Assembly: GCA_023146255.1 (NCBI GenBank)
Contig: JAGLCJ010000008.1
Coordinates: forward strand, 186,001 to 250,000
Length of the DNA: 64,000 nucleotides
Source of the DNA: Alcanivoracaceae bacterium
GTDB lineage: Bacteria; Pseudomonadota; Gammaproteobacteria; Pseudomonadales; Alcanivoracaceae
Reading direction: 5' to 3'
In this document: positions 16,032 through 25,589 of the stretch, piece after piece
How positions within the stretch are numbered: the stretch's first letter is position 1
Layout of the letters: each line of letters starts with the position of its first letter
The notes under the pieces: model-generated
What the model saw: only the letters and a program-made list of their open reading frames with translations
What the model was told of the DNA's origin: nothing
Databases searched by the model: none
Program-made: the position numbers and the translations under genes

Positions 16032-18261
16032 GCGCTTCGGCACGCTCCCACATGCGCAGGTATGACTCGGCGGAATTCATCACCGAGTCGTACACATATG
16101 ACCTGCCTGTCGCGCCTGACTCTTCTCTGACCTGCGCCATATGGTCCGCCAGCATGCCGTACTGGGCAACGCCGTCATCTGCCAGATTAAAGCGACGCCC
16201 GTTGCCATCTCCAAGATGATCAAAGGCAATGCCGAATTCGTTCACAAACGGGTACTCCGGAGCTTTATCCGCTGGCCTGGCCATGGTGGCAAGACCACCC
16301 ATGTCCACGCCAATCCCTACACCCGGTAGATCGGCGATGGGCATATCCCGGAGGCGCTGGAGCAGTTGCTCACGGGACAGTCCCGGATGCTGTGCTTCAA
16401 CATGTGCCAGCAGATACTCTTCGACTTCACCGATCAAGCTGCCGCTGTCACGATTTAATGGTGCGATAAATCCTCCGGCCGCTATCAGTCGGCGGAAGGT
16501 GGCATGCAAAGGGTCATCGGAAGTGCTGGTGTCGCCTTCACCGTCCTTACCCATCAACATCCAGCCATGGGTACTAACCACGCCACTGTAGTGACGTGCA
16601 TCGACAATATTCATTACCATGGTTGCGGCTCTGGCACTGAGGTGATCCAGATCCAGAATCATATTCTTGTCGATCATCCGGTTAACCAGATAGGTACCAA
16701 GCTCGGTTAGCCCCTTGGCATTGCACTGCTCGACGCCCTGCGGGTACTGTGGGCCGAGATTGCCAATCAGGTTCTGTACCACCTGCACTGGCAGCTCCGG
16801 CACTCCCGGAATGCCAGACTCCATTAACTGTCCTCGCACATGCTGCCCATCGTATGCGTCTGTATGGTCATCACAGTTCTCTGTATCAAACCAATGGCCA
16901 GTAGACAGCTTCTGCCCGAAATGTACCAGGCCACCCTGTAAACTGGTGCCTGCAAAATGATTGTCGAACTTGTGCACCGGATACATCACCCGCACACCGG
17001 CGTCGTAAAGAGCATCCAGATGGTTATCGACGACGTTGCGGTCACAGTAATCACGCTCGCCGCAGTTGAGCACTTCGGAGGCTTCGACACCCAGCAATAG
17101 CGCCAGCTTGCCTTCCGCAATGGCCGCTCTCGCCTGCGCTGGCGAACGGACAATGCGCATGAAGCCTTTGCCCGGACCACCATACTGAGCATCAACATAA
17201 TCTATCATGCCCTGCAGCTTTTCGATCTGCAGAAAGACGCTGTCCATGGTGTCGCAACTGTTGTTACCGCCGGTCAGGCTGATCGGGTTAACGGTGGACT
17301 GCACCTGACAAAGCACCTGATTTTCCACCAGATAGACTACTACCATGCGCAGGCCGGACAGATGGGCACGCTCCATCCATTTATAGTAATAACCGCCATG
17401 CCCCTTGGAGTTGTATGCGGGCCAGTCATTAAACGCAGGCCAACCGGTAGTATCGTGGGCCTTACCTCCGCCGCCAATCAGGTCAAGGCGACCTTCCGGG
17501 CCATGATCAAGATCGCAGTCGTCCAGCGCGTGCTCAACGCCGTAGCGATGGAATGGATCACCATGCAGGGCCTTACCGCCCATAAATTCGTGCGACATGA
17601 CATGGCTGTGGGCATCGATATAGCCACGCACAGGCTGGTGAGCATCACCTTTCAGGCGAGCCGCCATTCGGTCATGATCACCCGCATATTGCGGCTGCCC
17701 CGCAGGCCAGGCTGCTACACTGATTTCCGGATAAGGGCGACAATCCTGTTGCGCAACCAACCGGAACTCGGTTTCTGTTTTAGGCACAACATATTTGAAG
17801 ATCCACACCTTTTGCGTGACGGTATAATTGTGACGAACCTGTACGCCAGTGAAACGGTTTGTGAAGGAGAAGCGCGGACCATCTGATGTTTGTCTTGCGC
17901 TTATGTTCCACTCAGCATGCAAGTCCGGCTGCTTCACCGCCACTTCCAGCGAAGGTACGCGACTGGCAAGAAGCTCGCCGTCTCGATCAGTCAGCAAGAA
18001 CTCATTTAACGAAGCCGCCTTGAAGTAGAAGTGCCCGGCGTTCGCCAATGGCACTGAATCGAAGGCGTAGCGAAAGTCGTCCCGAATAAGCAGACCTGGC
18101 CCCTTATCAAGATACTTACCGGTGGCTGGCGACTGTATCGCATAGCAGGAATTTGCCAGTCGGTGCACTGCCTCGCTGGCATGGAGCTTAGCAGGAAGCA
18201 GAGAGAGAACCTGGAAGCTGGCAGCGAAGAGAATGCCAGTGGACAGAAAGCGATACCCCAT
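16003..18261 (-). CDS. Secreted M19 (renal dipeptidase-like) metallopeptidase
   Basis: A 752-residue exported protein. A signal peptide (about 1-29) precedes an N-terminal beta-rich domain (about 30-200), then an M19/amidohydrolase-type TIM barrel. Metal ligands look complete: DAHSH (His218, His220), the bridging Glu in GVEASEVL, LDLDH and VSTHGW histidines, and Asp in GVGIGVDMGG. M19 enzymes hydrolyse dipeptides or related amides; this one is roughly twice the usual length, and the N-terminal domain plus a Cys-rich, Gly-rich insert (GGGGKAHDTTGWPAFNDWPAYN region) are additions. It is divergent from an AraC regulator over 307 bp, which probably controls it. Its C-terminus is encoded by an inverted repeat and may have been altered by it. 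Confidence 0.8.
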   Translation of the reverse strand: MGYRFLSTGILFAASFQVLSLLPAKLHASEAVHRLANSCYAIQSPATGKYLDKGPGLLIRDDFRYAFDSVPLANAGHFYFKAASLNEFLLTDRDGELLASRVPSLEVAVKQPDLHAEWNISARQTSDGPRFSFTNRFTGVQVRHNYTVTQKVWIFKYVVPKTETEFRLVAQQDCRPYPEISVAAWPAGQPQYAGDHDRMAARLKGDAHQPVRGYIDAHSHVMSHEFMGGKALHGDPFHRYGVEHALDDCDLDHGPEGRLDLIGGGGKAHDTTGWPAFNDWPAYNSKGHGGYYYKWMERAHLSGLRMVVVYLVENQVLCQVQSTVNPISLTGGNNSCDTMDSVFLQIEKLQGMIDYVDAQYGGPGKGFMRIVRSPAQARAAIAEGKLALLLGVEASEVLNCGERDYCDRNVVDNHLDALYDAGVRVMYPVHKFDNHFAGTSLQGGLVHFGQKLSTGHWFDTENCDDHTDAYDGQHVRGQLMESGIPGVPELPVQVVQNLIGNLGPQYPQGVEQCNAKGLTELGTYLVNRMIDKNMILDLDHLSARAATMVMNIVDARHYSGVVSTHGWMLMGKDGEGDTSTSDDPLHATFRRLIAAGGFIAPLNRDSGSLIGEVEEYLLAHVEAQHPGLSREQLLQRLRDMPIADLPGVGIGVDMGGLATMARPADKAPEYPFVNEFGIAFDHLGDGNGRRFNLADDGVAQYGMLADHMAQVREESGATGRSYVYDSVMNSAESYLRMWERAEARPPSTHQQP

Positions 18262-18568
18262 GATTTGCCAGCCTCAGTATTGTTTTTTATCTGTGAGATC
18301 TGCCACGCAGACTACTGCAGGAGAAAGAAGCGAATTTGTCTTTCGGCGCATAAATAATGTCCATTTACGACCAAAATCAGACCGTTACTGATAACGCCGT
18401 AGATCCAGACAGGGCCATCAGACTTCCGTCCCAGTCACACGCTCAGGCACCTGGCGCGCGACAACAGCTTTGATTTCACACACGATTTACACGCATTATC
18501 ATCGACTATCGCTATAACCTGTTTCGCGCAACGTGCGAAAAAGCAGATAACAACAAATCAGGCAATCG
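18262..18568. promoter_or_regulatory. Divergent M19/araC promoter region
   Basis: This 307-bp stretch separates the divergent M19 and AraC genes and holds no gene. The clearest element is the inverted repeat TTTCGC-N7-GCGAAA at 18522-18540, 28 bp before the AraC start, which could be an autoregulatory operator. It is AT-richer than its surroundings, as expected for two promoters, but I cannot assign -10/-35 boxes with confidence. Confidence 0.45.
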
Positions 18569-19585
18569 ATGATCAATTCACCGAGCAATACCACACAGGC
18601 TTCTTGGGCAGTGGTGATCAAGCAAGCTCTGGAAACCTATCCGGCGGATGTGACACAGGCATTTGCAGTCGCTGGCATTGACATGGCCGTGCTGAATGAC
18701 CCGCTCAACCGAGTCCCTGCTGAGGGGATGAGGAAACTCTGGCTTGCCGCCACCGAGATCTCTGGCGATGAATACTTTGGCCTGAACGCTGGCCGCTTCG
18801 TTACCCCCAGTACCTTCTTTGCCATCGGCCTGTCAGCCCTGACCAGCGAGAATATTCTGGATGCTTATCGCATTGCTGTTTATGGCGCGGACCTGATATC
18901 CACTGGGCTCAACCTTAGTCTGAGTCAGGTGCAGGATTATTGGGTTTTCGAGCTTTCCATGAAGCCCGGTTTCCAGGACTTCGCACCGCAGGGGGTGGAT
19001 GCCGGCCTTGCCGGACTGCTACATATCATCCGGCACTATTTCGGTCTGAACCTGACTCTGGAGAAATTGAGCTTGCGGAGAGACAGCCCTTCTGATCCCT
19101 CGGTCTTTGAATCCTGCTTCGGCTGCCCGATTGAATTTAACAGTCAGCGGAATGCCGCTTACCTGAGCAATTTTGAACAGCTGATCCAGCGCTTCCCGAT
19201 GGCAAATGTTACCCTGCGCCAGATCAATCAGGCTCTGGTAGAAGAACAAGTGCGAAAGCTGGCAGACGAGTCACTGAGCGGTCGCGTTAGCAAGGAGATT
19301 AAGACACGCCTTGAGCAGGGCTTGCCCACCGACCAGCAGACTATCTCCCGAGCGCTATACATGGGCGAACGCAAGCTGCAGCTTGGCCTTAAACGTGAAG
19401 GCGCAAGTTTTCAAAGCATTCTGGACCACAACCGATATCACATGGCATTGCAGTTACTAACCCGCGAAAAATTGCCGGTGACGCGCATTGCCCTGCAGCT
19501 TGGATTCCGCGAAGTAAGCAGCTTTACCCGTGCTTTCAAGCGCTGGACCGGCAGCACCCCACGAGAATTTTCCTCGTCGTCATAG
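18569..19585 (+). CDS. AraC-family transcriptional regulator
   Basis: A 338-residue regulator. Residues about 20-200 form the alpha/beta effector domain of the arabinose-binding-like type found in OruR/ArgR-like AraC members, and about 235-335 carry the two helix-turn-helix units, with TRIALQLGFREVSSFTRAFKRWTGSTPREF as the diagnostic second unit. It lies back-to-back with the M19 gene and tail-to-tail, with a 6-bp overlap, with the hupE-ppiC-DUF3604 operon, so both are plausible targets. The effector is unknown. Confidence 0.9.
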   Translation: MINSPSNTTQASWAVVIKQALETYPADVTQAFAVAGIDMAVLNDPLNRVPAEGMRKLWLAATEISGDEYFGLNAGRFVTPSTFFAIGLSALTSENILDAYRIAVYGADLISTGLNLSLSQVQDYWVFELSMKPGFQDFAPQGVDAGLAGLLHIIRHYFGLNLTLEKLSLRRDSPSDPSVFESCFGCPIEFNSQRNAAYLSNFEQLIQRFPMANVTLRQINQALVEEQVRKLADESLSGRVSKEIKTRLEQGLPTDQQTISRALYMGERKLQLGLKREGASFQSILDHNRYHMALQLLTREKLPVTRIALQLGFREVSSFTRAFKRWTGSTPREFSSSS

Positions 19586-20626
19586 CATTGAAAACGTACG
19601 CTCGACAAACCAGTAGCCGGCTGTAATGCCGATACCATAGGACATGGCATAACTGGCTCGGGCCATGGGCATGACCAGGCGGGATATTGCCGGCACTGAC
19701 AATAACCACGCCAGCAATGCCGCAACAGCCACTACCAGTAGTTGAGCCGCCTCGATACCCAGATTGAACAGCAACAACGCTGCCAGCGACATATTCTCGC
19801 TAAATGCCAACTGATCCAGGGCGCTGGAAAAACCCATGCCATGCAACAAACCGAATCCACTGGAAATCATCATCGGATAGCGGGCGAATAACGACACATG
19901 GCCGCGCCGACCGCGCCAGACCTCTGCCGCCATATAGGCAATACTCAGCGCAATCAGAATTTCCACCGGCGTCACGGGAAGACTAATCATGTCCTTCGAA
20001 GCCAGTAGCAATGCCACACTATGGCCAAGGGTGAAACCGGTCACGGTGATGATAATGCGCCTGTTGATGCCGGTCAGCATCAACAGGCAGATCAGAAACA
20101 GTAGATGATCCCAGCCGAGGATCATATGCTCGAAGCCAACCCAAAAGAAATTGGTACTGACCATGCTCAGCGCCGATTCTGCACCGATAACGGCGGGCAC
20201 CAGATCATCTGCATTGACAACAGGCCGAAGCCGTTGTCCAGTGTAGAACTTCTCAATCCGGCGCTCGCCATCGTCAAACAGTAGCACCAGCTGATCTATG
20301 TTATCGCTCTGGCCGTTGAACTCGAATTCATGGCCCACCAGACTGGCGCCACACTGCAACGTATAAAGCTCGGCCACTCCGCTACTGCTGTTACTGGCTC
20401 GGGTCGCTGCGCTCTGTTGACACTGTGGAGGAACCACCGGGGTCGGGAATGTCTGCATGGAAACCCCGGTAAACGACCAGTTCAAGGTGTAGCCATAGGC
20501 AGCACCTTCGACTTCCGGCAGCGTCTGGCTACGGATATCCAGCAAACCGATATTGCTCTTATGGGCACTGACCATATTCGGCAAACATGCCAAAACGGCA
20601 ATAATAGTGAGCACAAAGCGGATCAT
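19580..20626 (-). CDS. HupE/UreJ family membrane protein
   Basis: A 348-residue inner-membrane protein. A signal peptide (1-21) leads to a periplasmic beta-rich domain (about 22-150), then six or more membrane helices (about 155-345) with the HupE/UreJ_2 signatures FEHMILGWDHLLFL, TLGHSVAL and GLLHGMGFSSAL. Histidines in these motifs suggest metal transport; HupE of rhizobia imports nickel, while the function of this longer family with an extracytoplasmic domain is not established. It is the last gene of a three-gene operon; its ATG overlaps the stop codon of the isomerase gene as TAATG. Confidence 0.85.
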   Translation of the reverse strand: MIRFVLTIIAVLACLPNMVSAHKSNIGLLDIRSQTLPEVEGAAYGYTLNWSFTGVSMQTFPTPVVPPQCQQSAATRASNSSSGVAELYTLQCGASLVGHEFEFNGQSDNIDQLVLLFDDGERRIEKFYTGQRLRPVVNADDLVPAVIGAESALSMVSTNFFWVGFEHMILGWDHLLFLICLLMLTGINRRIIITVTGFTLGHSVALLLASKDMISLPVTPVEILIALSIAYMAAEVWRGRRGHVSLFARYPMMISSGFGLLHGMGFSSALDQLAFSENMSLAALLLFNLGIEAAQLLVVAVAALLAWLLSVPAISRLVMPMARASYAMSYGIGITAGYWFVERTFSML

Positions 20627-21468
20627 TACTTAACCACCACATCATCGCCATCGGTTGTGATCACCGTGTAGTGCTGGCGCATCTCATCAATGGCCTGCTG
20701 GCGGCGCTGCTCGGTGAGGTGCTTGATCAGATCCGTATAGACCTGCCCGTAGGCCTCTTCAAAGCTGAGCTCTCTCCCCTGGAGAAACTCGGATATGTAG
20801 ACGTAATGCTGGCCGTAAATACTATGCAACGGCCCGATCCAACTACCTCTATCCTGCTCGCGCAACTGTGCGGTGAAGCCTTGGCCAAACAGCCCCTTGA
20901 TCTGCGTGCGACGCTGGCCATAGAACTGATGACCATGTAGAAAGTGATCGCCCAGTTCGACTGCACTCTGAGGCTCTACTGATCCCTCTTCCAGCAGCGC
21001 GGCGAAAGCAGCCTGCTTGTCTGAGCCCGGCAGGAAGAACACCTGATGGAAGCTGATCCGTTCGTCTTCACGGTAATCCTTGCGATGCTTTTCCCACCAG
21101 CTGACCAACTCACTTTTTTCCGGCATATCCGGCTTGCTACGCGCTTCCAGCAAGAACTCCATTTTCTGAATCAGATGGCGACGGATAATGGCATCGCCAC
21201 GGTCCAGATCGCGGTTCATTGCTTCACGAAACAGCACTTCCTCGGTAATGATCCGATCGAGAATCTTCTGCCTTTCATTGTTGTCGGGCTTTCGCATCAA
21301 CGTCGCCGCCAGCTCCTGCTCCAGACGATCAATATAGCGCTGGTCCAGAACGATATTTTCCGGCTGTACCAGTCGCTCAGCCTGAACCGATGCCGAATGC
21401 AGCCAGAACACACCTGCTCCCAGCAGAACAAACTGAACAACAGGGTTCTTGAACAATGAGGTCAACAT
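20626..21468 (-). CDS. Membrane-anchored peptidyl-prolyl cis-trans isomerase-like protein
   Basis: A 280-residue protein with one N-terminal membrane helix (about 9-29) and a periplasmic PpiC/SurA-like region: a helical chaperone part (ERQKILDRIITEEVLFREAM) and a parvulin-type domain (about 140-260, with GWIGPLHSIYGQHYVYI near the end). It would fold or hold a periplasmic client, probably the DUF3604 or HupE partner. ATG 21468 has GGAG upstream on the minus strand; an earlier start at 21507 overlaps the DUF3604 gene and lacks a site. One-base overlap with hupE implies coupling. Confidence 0.82.
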   Translation of the reverse strand: MLTSLFKNPVVQFVLLGAGVFWLHSASVQAERLVQPENIVLDQRYIDRLEQELAATLMRKPDNNERQKILDRIITEEVLFREAMNRDLDRGDAIIRRHLIQKMEFLLEARSKPDMPEKSELVSWWEKHRKDYREDERISFHQVFFLPGSDKQAAFAALLEEGSVEPQSAVELGDHFLHGHQFYGQRRTQIKGLFGQGFTAQLREQDRGSWIGPLHSIYGQHYVYISEFLQGRELSFEEAYGQVYTDLIKHLTEQRRQQAIDEMRQHYTVITTDGDDVVVK

Positions 21469-21488
21469 GATCTCTACTCCAACCGGAC

Positions 21489-23534
21489 TCAGGGGGCCTG
21501 ATACCACACCGGTGATGACCAGGCACGCTCCTGAATGGTCTCCGGCATACTGCCATTGACACAGTTATGCAACGGGTGCTCCGGATCTGCGGCAATAAGA
21601 TCAATCTCGGCCTCACTTTTACCGACCAGCGCATCATTACACTGCATCTTGCTCCAGCGGCAGCTCGGATTCTCCAGCACACGGGTGTAGTAGAACGCGC
21701 TCTCCTGGGCATCGAAGTCCGGGTCCTGCCAGACCACACACATACTGGTATATCCACTGCTTCGCGTTGACGCACAGGTATTCAGGTCCACACCCGGATC
21801 ACTGCCGTAGTCGGTGAGATCACCTGCCACGTTATAAACCTTCTCATGGGTCTCCCCATTGCCATCAATCCAGCCTTTTACAACCTGCACCCGCTGTAAC
21901 GGCATGGAGTCCGGTGCCATCATGGCCGAAACAGCCACCTTCGTTGGATTACTGCTGGCCAGCAATTCGCCTCCCATGGGCACACCGCTGCTGTAGCCAG
22001 CTCTGGCAAAGCTGGATTGGCTGCAGATATTCGCCGGCACATCCGGCCCCGTAAAGGTGCGCAACGTTATCCGGGTACCACTGGTACCGAAGGCCTCACG
22101 ACGCTGCATCGCTTCGAACAGGGCGTGACGGGAGTTCTGCTCGGACCATACCGCCGCAAGGCCGCCCGGACTGTATACGGATGCCTGACCAAAACCTTGC
22201 ATGGCATTGACGCCGGGGATCAGGTCTGCGGCTAAGGCCACAATAGCGTTGTCCTGAAAGCTGACGGTACCAATACGCTCACGAAGTTCGTCGTCATTGT
22301 TACCCAGACCGCCCTGCCAGTTCTTTTCCGCCGTATCCCCCGGCGTACCGTTGTGCGTGTCAGTGCTGCCGATAAACCCGAACTGGAACGGATTGGCGCC
22401 GATGCGCCGCTGCTCTGCCAGACCACGACGCAGTGCACCACGGATGAAATCGCTGGGCTCTACACAGGCACCGGTAAAACTGCCGCCCAGCAACAACTGA
22501 TAGTCGGAACATAACGGGGTACAACCATCACGGGTCCAGCCCTCGCCCGCTTCACAGATCTCCGGCTTGACCAGTTCAAAGGCGCAGAATTCATCATTAC
22601 TTGCATAGGGCACCTTGCCCACGGTGCACTCTGATGCCCCCTTGTGCTGATAGATCTCCACCAGTGGCTCCATGCGCGCGCGCTGCAGAGCCAGGTCATA
22701 GGAGTATGGAGTGCGGCTGCCAAGCGACCCTTCGCTGGTCGGATTGAACATCTCGCCGCCGCCAAGATTGCTGTTATGGGGAATGGTCAGGACTTCGCAG
22801 TCGTTGCCGCTGTGACATTGTGCATCGAGCCTGGCCCACAGTTCTTCTGGTGTAGGTGCTTCGAAAAAGGAGGTGGGTAACTGCGGTACATTCTCGTCCT
22901 TGAAAAACACGTTGCGATGCTCATTATCGAAGCCCGGAGAACCGGTCCATTCGTAGCCAACAAAGGTAGTAAAACCACAGCCACCTCCATTATAGGGGGC
23001 ATAATGGCGATCCGCCGATGCCTGAACTTCAGCCCATACCTCATTCAGGCGATCGCGGCAAAGCGCCGGGAAAAGGGTACATACGGATACAAATTCGAGC
23101 CTGCCGCCCTCAATACCAACCGTTCCGGCGCCAAGGAGAAAGCCCACCGTATCAACCACGGTAGCTCCGGATTTTGATCCGCGCATAAACGTGCAGTAAG
23201 GACCAAAGTAGGCCAGGCTGTCTTTGTTGAAGCAGACATCCGTTTCAGCGAGATACTCGGAGTGGTCGGACAGCCCAACAAAATCAAGATTCTGATGATC
23301 TTTGGCATACTGATAGGCCTGATCCGGCGTCTTCCTGACACCGTGTTGGGCCGCATCCAGAGACAGCATGGTATGCACATGGGTATCCCCCCAATACACA
23401 CGCTTCAGGGGATCATGGTTCTCACAGTCACCCATGGCCGGCTCCTCCGGCGGCGGTGGCGGCGGAGAGAATGCCGTCAGAAAGATAAACGCCGTACCGA
23501 CAAAGGCCAGTCTGGCCAGATCCATGGTTACCAT
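21489..23534 (-). CDS. DUF3604 domain protein, exported
   Basis: A 681-residue protein with an N-terminal hydrophobic segment (about 5-22) followed by a poly-proline stretch and no lipobox Cys. The DUF3604 body starts with RVYWGDTHVHTMLSLDA and continues with FVGLSDHSEYL, WARLDA, IPHNSN and GSTDTHNGTPG, histidine and aspartate motifs resembling PHP-type metallohydrolases. Activity is not established for this family. The start at 23534 (second Met three codons later) places the signal segment correctly; the frame is open to 23702 but that extension is not conserved-looking. First gene of an operon with the PPIase and HupE genes. Confidence 0.85.
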   Translation of the reverse strand: MVTMDLARLAFVGTAFIFLTAFSPPPPPPEEPAMGDCENHDPLKRVYWGDTHVHTMLSLDAAQHGVRKTPDQAYQYAKDHQNLDFVGLSDHSEYLAETDVCFNKDSLAYFGPYCTFMRGSKSGATVVDTVGFLLGAGTVGIEGGRLEFVSVCTLFPALCRDRLNEVWAEVQASADRHYAPYNGGGCGFTTFVGYEWTGSPGFDNEHRNVFFKDENVPQLPTSFFEAPTPEELWARLDAQCHSGNDCEVLTIPHNSNLGGGEMFNPTSEGSLGSRTPYSYDLALQRARMEPLVEIYQHKGASECTVGKVPYASNDEFCAFELVKPEICEAGEGWTRDGCTPLCSDYQLLLGGSFTGACVEPSDFIRGALRRGLAEQRRIGANPFQFGFIGSTDTHNGTPGDTAEKNWQGGLGNNDDELRERIGTVSFQDNAIVALAADLIPGVNAMQGFGQASVYSPGGLAAVWSEQNSRHALFEAMQRREAFGTSGTRITLRTFTGPDVPANICSQSSFARAGYSSGVPMGGELLASSNPTKVAVSAMMAPDSMPLQRVQVVKGWIDGNGETHEKVYNVAGDLTDYGSDPGVDLNTCASTRSSGYTSMCVVWQDPDFDAQESAFYYTRVLENPSCRWSKMQCNDALVGKSEAEIDLIAADPEHPLHNCVNGSMPETIQERAWSSPVWYQAP

Positions 23535-23945
23535 TGGCTGTTCACTCTGCTGATTGTCATTGTTATGACAGCCAACGGTAGCGGCATGAATGGCAAAAGA
23601 ATTAGCAGATGGCGCAGAGTTTTTGTCTTTTTGCGCAGAAATTCTGCCGTCTGGCAGAAAGCACCAAGCAGCTTGCCGGGTAGTTAACAAGCGAAACGGC
23701 ATGGAAGCTAATCGTGACGGTATTGCCGGCAGATGACCTGCGGCACCCGGCGATAAGGTTCAGAAACTCCGGCCGGACGTGAAAGCCATCTGGTTTTCCA
23801 ATAGTGCTCCCGGGCACCCTCTTACTTCTGGCTCTTGGACATACCATTTATCATGAAAAACCGGCCTGCTGTCGGCACACCGATGCGGGCAGGACTGCAT
23901 CCCGTAGAGTAATGCGAAAGCATTACCCGGCTTGAGGGATAGTTC
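23535..23945. promoter_or_regulatory. Promoter region between DUF3604 operon and diguanylate cyclase
   Basis: No gene is seen in this 411-bp divergent region. Two elements are visible: a direct repeat GCGCAGA at 23612-23618 and 23633-23639 (21-bp period, two helical turns, as at AraC-type sites) and the palindrome TTCTGCC-GTCT-GGCAGAA at 23642-23659. Both lie 80-125 bp upstream of the DUF3604 start, suiting an activator site. A GTAATGC-GAAA-GCATTAC hairpin at 23909-23926 precedes the cyclase start by 19 bp. Confidence 0.45.
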
Positions 23946-25205
23946 ATGCACCGACCCGACGGAAGTGAACAAACAATAAAGCTTCGGGCTTTGCTAGAAA
24001 ACTATCGCCACGGCCACGACTTCCCCCCTGAACTTGAAAAAGACTTTCGCGCCTACATGGTGGATCAGGGACTTCGATTTAATCAGGATGGCAACATGGC
24101 CATTCTGATAGCCGCCCCGGCTTTGTATGTTATTTTTTATATATTGACCCACCTGTTATCAGAACCACCCTTCCTTGATGAAAATCTACGCATCCTGAAC
24201 TGGACAATGCTCGTTGAGTTTGCATTTGCTTTGCATATTGCCATGATGCGCTGGCTCCCTGCTGTAAGAAAACTTTTTTCCTTATACACCGTTATCGCCT
24301 GGTCTGGGCTTGTTGGAACCGCGCTCATCGGCGCGACAGCCATGCCGGACCCTTACTTAAGAACTCTGGCCCAGTTTCCTGTTGCCATGTTGATCATGAC
24401 AATATTCGCTCTTGGTGTATTTGACAAAAGACTTTCCATGCTGTCTGCACTGGCTGGATCTTTTATAGCGCTAACTTCGATTCACGCCCTTGAACTTCAC
24501 TTTGATTCCGGAATTTTCATAGTGGCGACGGCTCTACCCATTGGACTGGGTGCACTTATCGCATCTCTGACTGAGATGAGAGACAGAATAGGTTTTCTTC
24601 AGGAAAAGCTATTGGAATCAGAAAGGAACCTCCTTGAAGAATACTCGTTAATCGTAGAGAAGCTTTCTCGCAGCGACGCACTCACCGGCCTGGCCAATCG
24701 TCGTCACTTGAACGAGATGCTTGAGCGAGAATTTTCCGCTTCCACGCGCAATGGAGAGCCCCTGGCCATTGCATTTATCGATGTAGATTATTTCAAACCC
24801 TACAATGATACCTATGGCCATCAGCAGGGCGATCTGGTTCTGGCAAGTATCGGTAGCGCTTTAAGGCAATGCGCGATGCGACCTGCCGATCTTGCTGCCA
24901 GATATGGCGGCGAGGAATTCGTCATGCTGTTGCCATCAACTGATGAACAGGGTGCATTGAAAGTCGCTCGCCATATCACCGAAACGGTTTCCGCAATGGC
25001 CATCCCCCACATTGCATCCAAGGTCTCTGATCAGGTAACGCTTAGCATAGGCATCGCCATAAGAACACCAGAGACCGCTTGCGAGGCCCAGGACTTGATA
25101 GCAGCAGCTGATGCGGCGGTTTACGATGCCAAGCGTCAGGGGCGAAATCGCATTGTTATCGCCGGGTACGATAACGATAAGATGGCGAAGCTTTCAGAGC
25201 TGTAG
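23946..25205 (+). CDS. Membrane diguanylate cyclase (GGDEF)
   Basis: A 419-residue protein synthesising cyclic di-GMP. Six hydrophobic segments (about 50-210) are followed by a coiled stretch and a GGDEF domain (about 245-410): SDALTGLANRR at its start, FIDVDYFKPYNDTYGHQQGD, and active site GGEEF at residues 321-325. The inhibitory I-site RPAD lies five residues upstream, so product inhibition is expected. The membrane sensor part is not a family I can name. ATG 23946 is preceded by TTGAGGGATAG. A hairpin with a GAAA loop lies in the leader. Confidence 0.92.
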   Translation: MHRPDGSEQTIKLRALLENYRHGHDFPPELEKDFRAYMVDQGLRFNQDGNMAILIAAPALYVIFYILTHLLSEPPFLDENLRILNWTMLVEFAFALHIAMMRWLPAVRKLFSLYTVIAWSGLVGTALIGATAMPDPYLRTLAQFPVAMLIMTIFALGVFDKRLSMLSALAGSFIALTSIHALELHFDSGIFIVATALPIGLGALIASLTEMRDRIGFLQEKLLESERNLLEEYSLIVEKLSRSDALTGLANRRHLNEMLEREFSASTRNGEPLAIAFIDVDYFKPYNDTYGHQQGDLVLASIGSALRQCAMRPADLAARYGGEEFVMLLPSTDEQGALKVARHITETVSAMAIPHIASKVSDQVTLSIGIAIRTPETACEAQDLIAAADAAVYDAKRQGRNRIVIAGYDNDKMAKLSEL

Positions 25206-25253
25206 CTTAATGTGTAGAAGTCCAGTCTTGATCTGACCACCCTGTAACAGCCA

Positions 25254-25589
25254 ATGAGTGAATTTATTCGATACCTGCAGGAAGTCTTCGAACTGTTCGG
25301 CCCGATCAGCGCCCGAAGGATGTTCGGCGGCTACGACATCTATCATCAGGGCCTGATGTTCGGACTGGTGGCCGATGACACCCTGTACCTGAAAGCGGAT
25401 GCCGAGAACGTGGGGTATTTTCACGAGCTGGAACAGGCGCCGTTCGAGTATCACAAACAGGGCAAGGTGATGAAGATGTCCTACTATCTGGCGCCGGATG
25501 AGATCATGGATGACCGGGAACAGGCGGCGCTGTGGGCGCAGCGCTCGTTCGCGGCGGCAGTGAGGGGAAAGAAACCTGTAAAAAAATAA
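25254..25589 (+). CDS. TfoX/Sxy N-terminal domain protein
   Basis: A 111-residue protein consisting of just the TfoX N-terminal domain: LFGPISARRMFGGYDIYHQGLMFGLVADDTLYLKAD, then FEYHKQGKVMKMSYYLAPDEIMDD. In Haemophilus and Vibrio, TfoX/Sxy activates competence genes with CRP; single-domain versions such as this are widespread and mostly of unknown role. A basic tail (RGKKPVKK) may bind nucleic acid. It follows the cyclase by 48 bp. Confidence 0.85.
   Translation: MSEFIRYLQEVFELFGPISARRMFGGYDIYHQGLMFGLVADDTLYLKADAENVGYFHELEQAPFEYHKQGKVMKMSYYLAPDEIMDDREQAALWAQRSFAAAVRGKKPVKK

Noticed and set aside
15725..16051. 108-residue minus-strand frame around the inverted repeat
   Set aside because: No family, no ribosome site, and it overlaps the repeat and the AT-rich boundary.
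23880..23945. Possible c-di-GMP (GEMM) riboswitch before the diguanylate cyclase
   Set aside because: A GAAA-loop hairpin is present, but the conserved GACGCAAAGCC-type core and second stem were not found.
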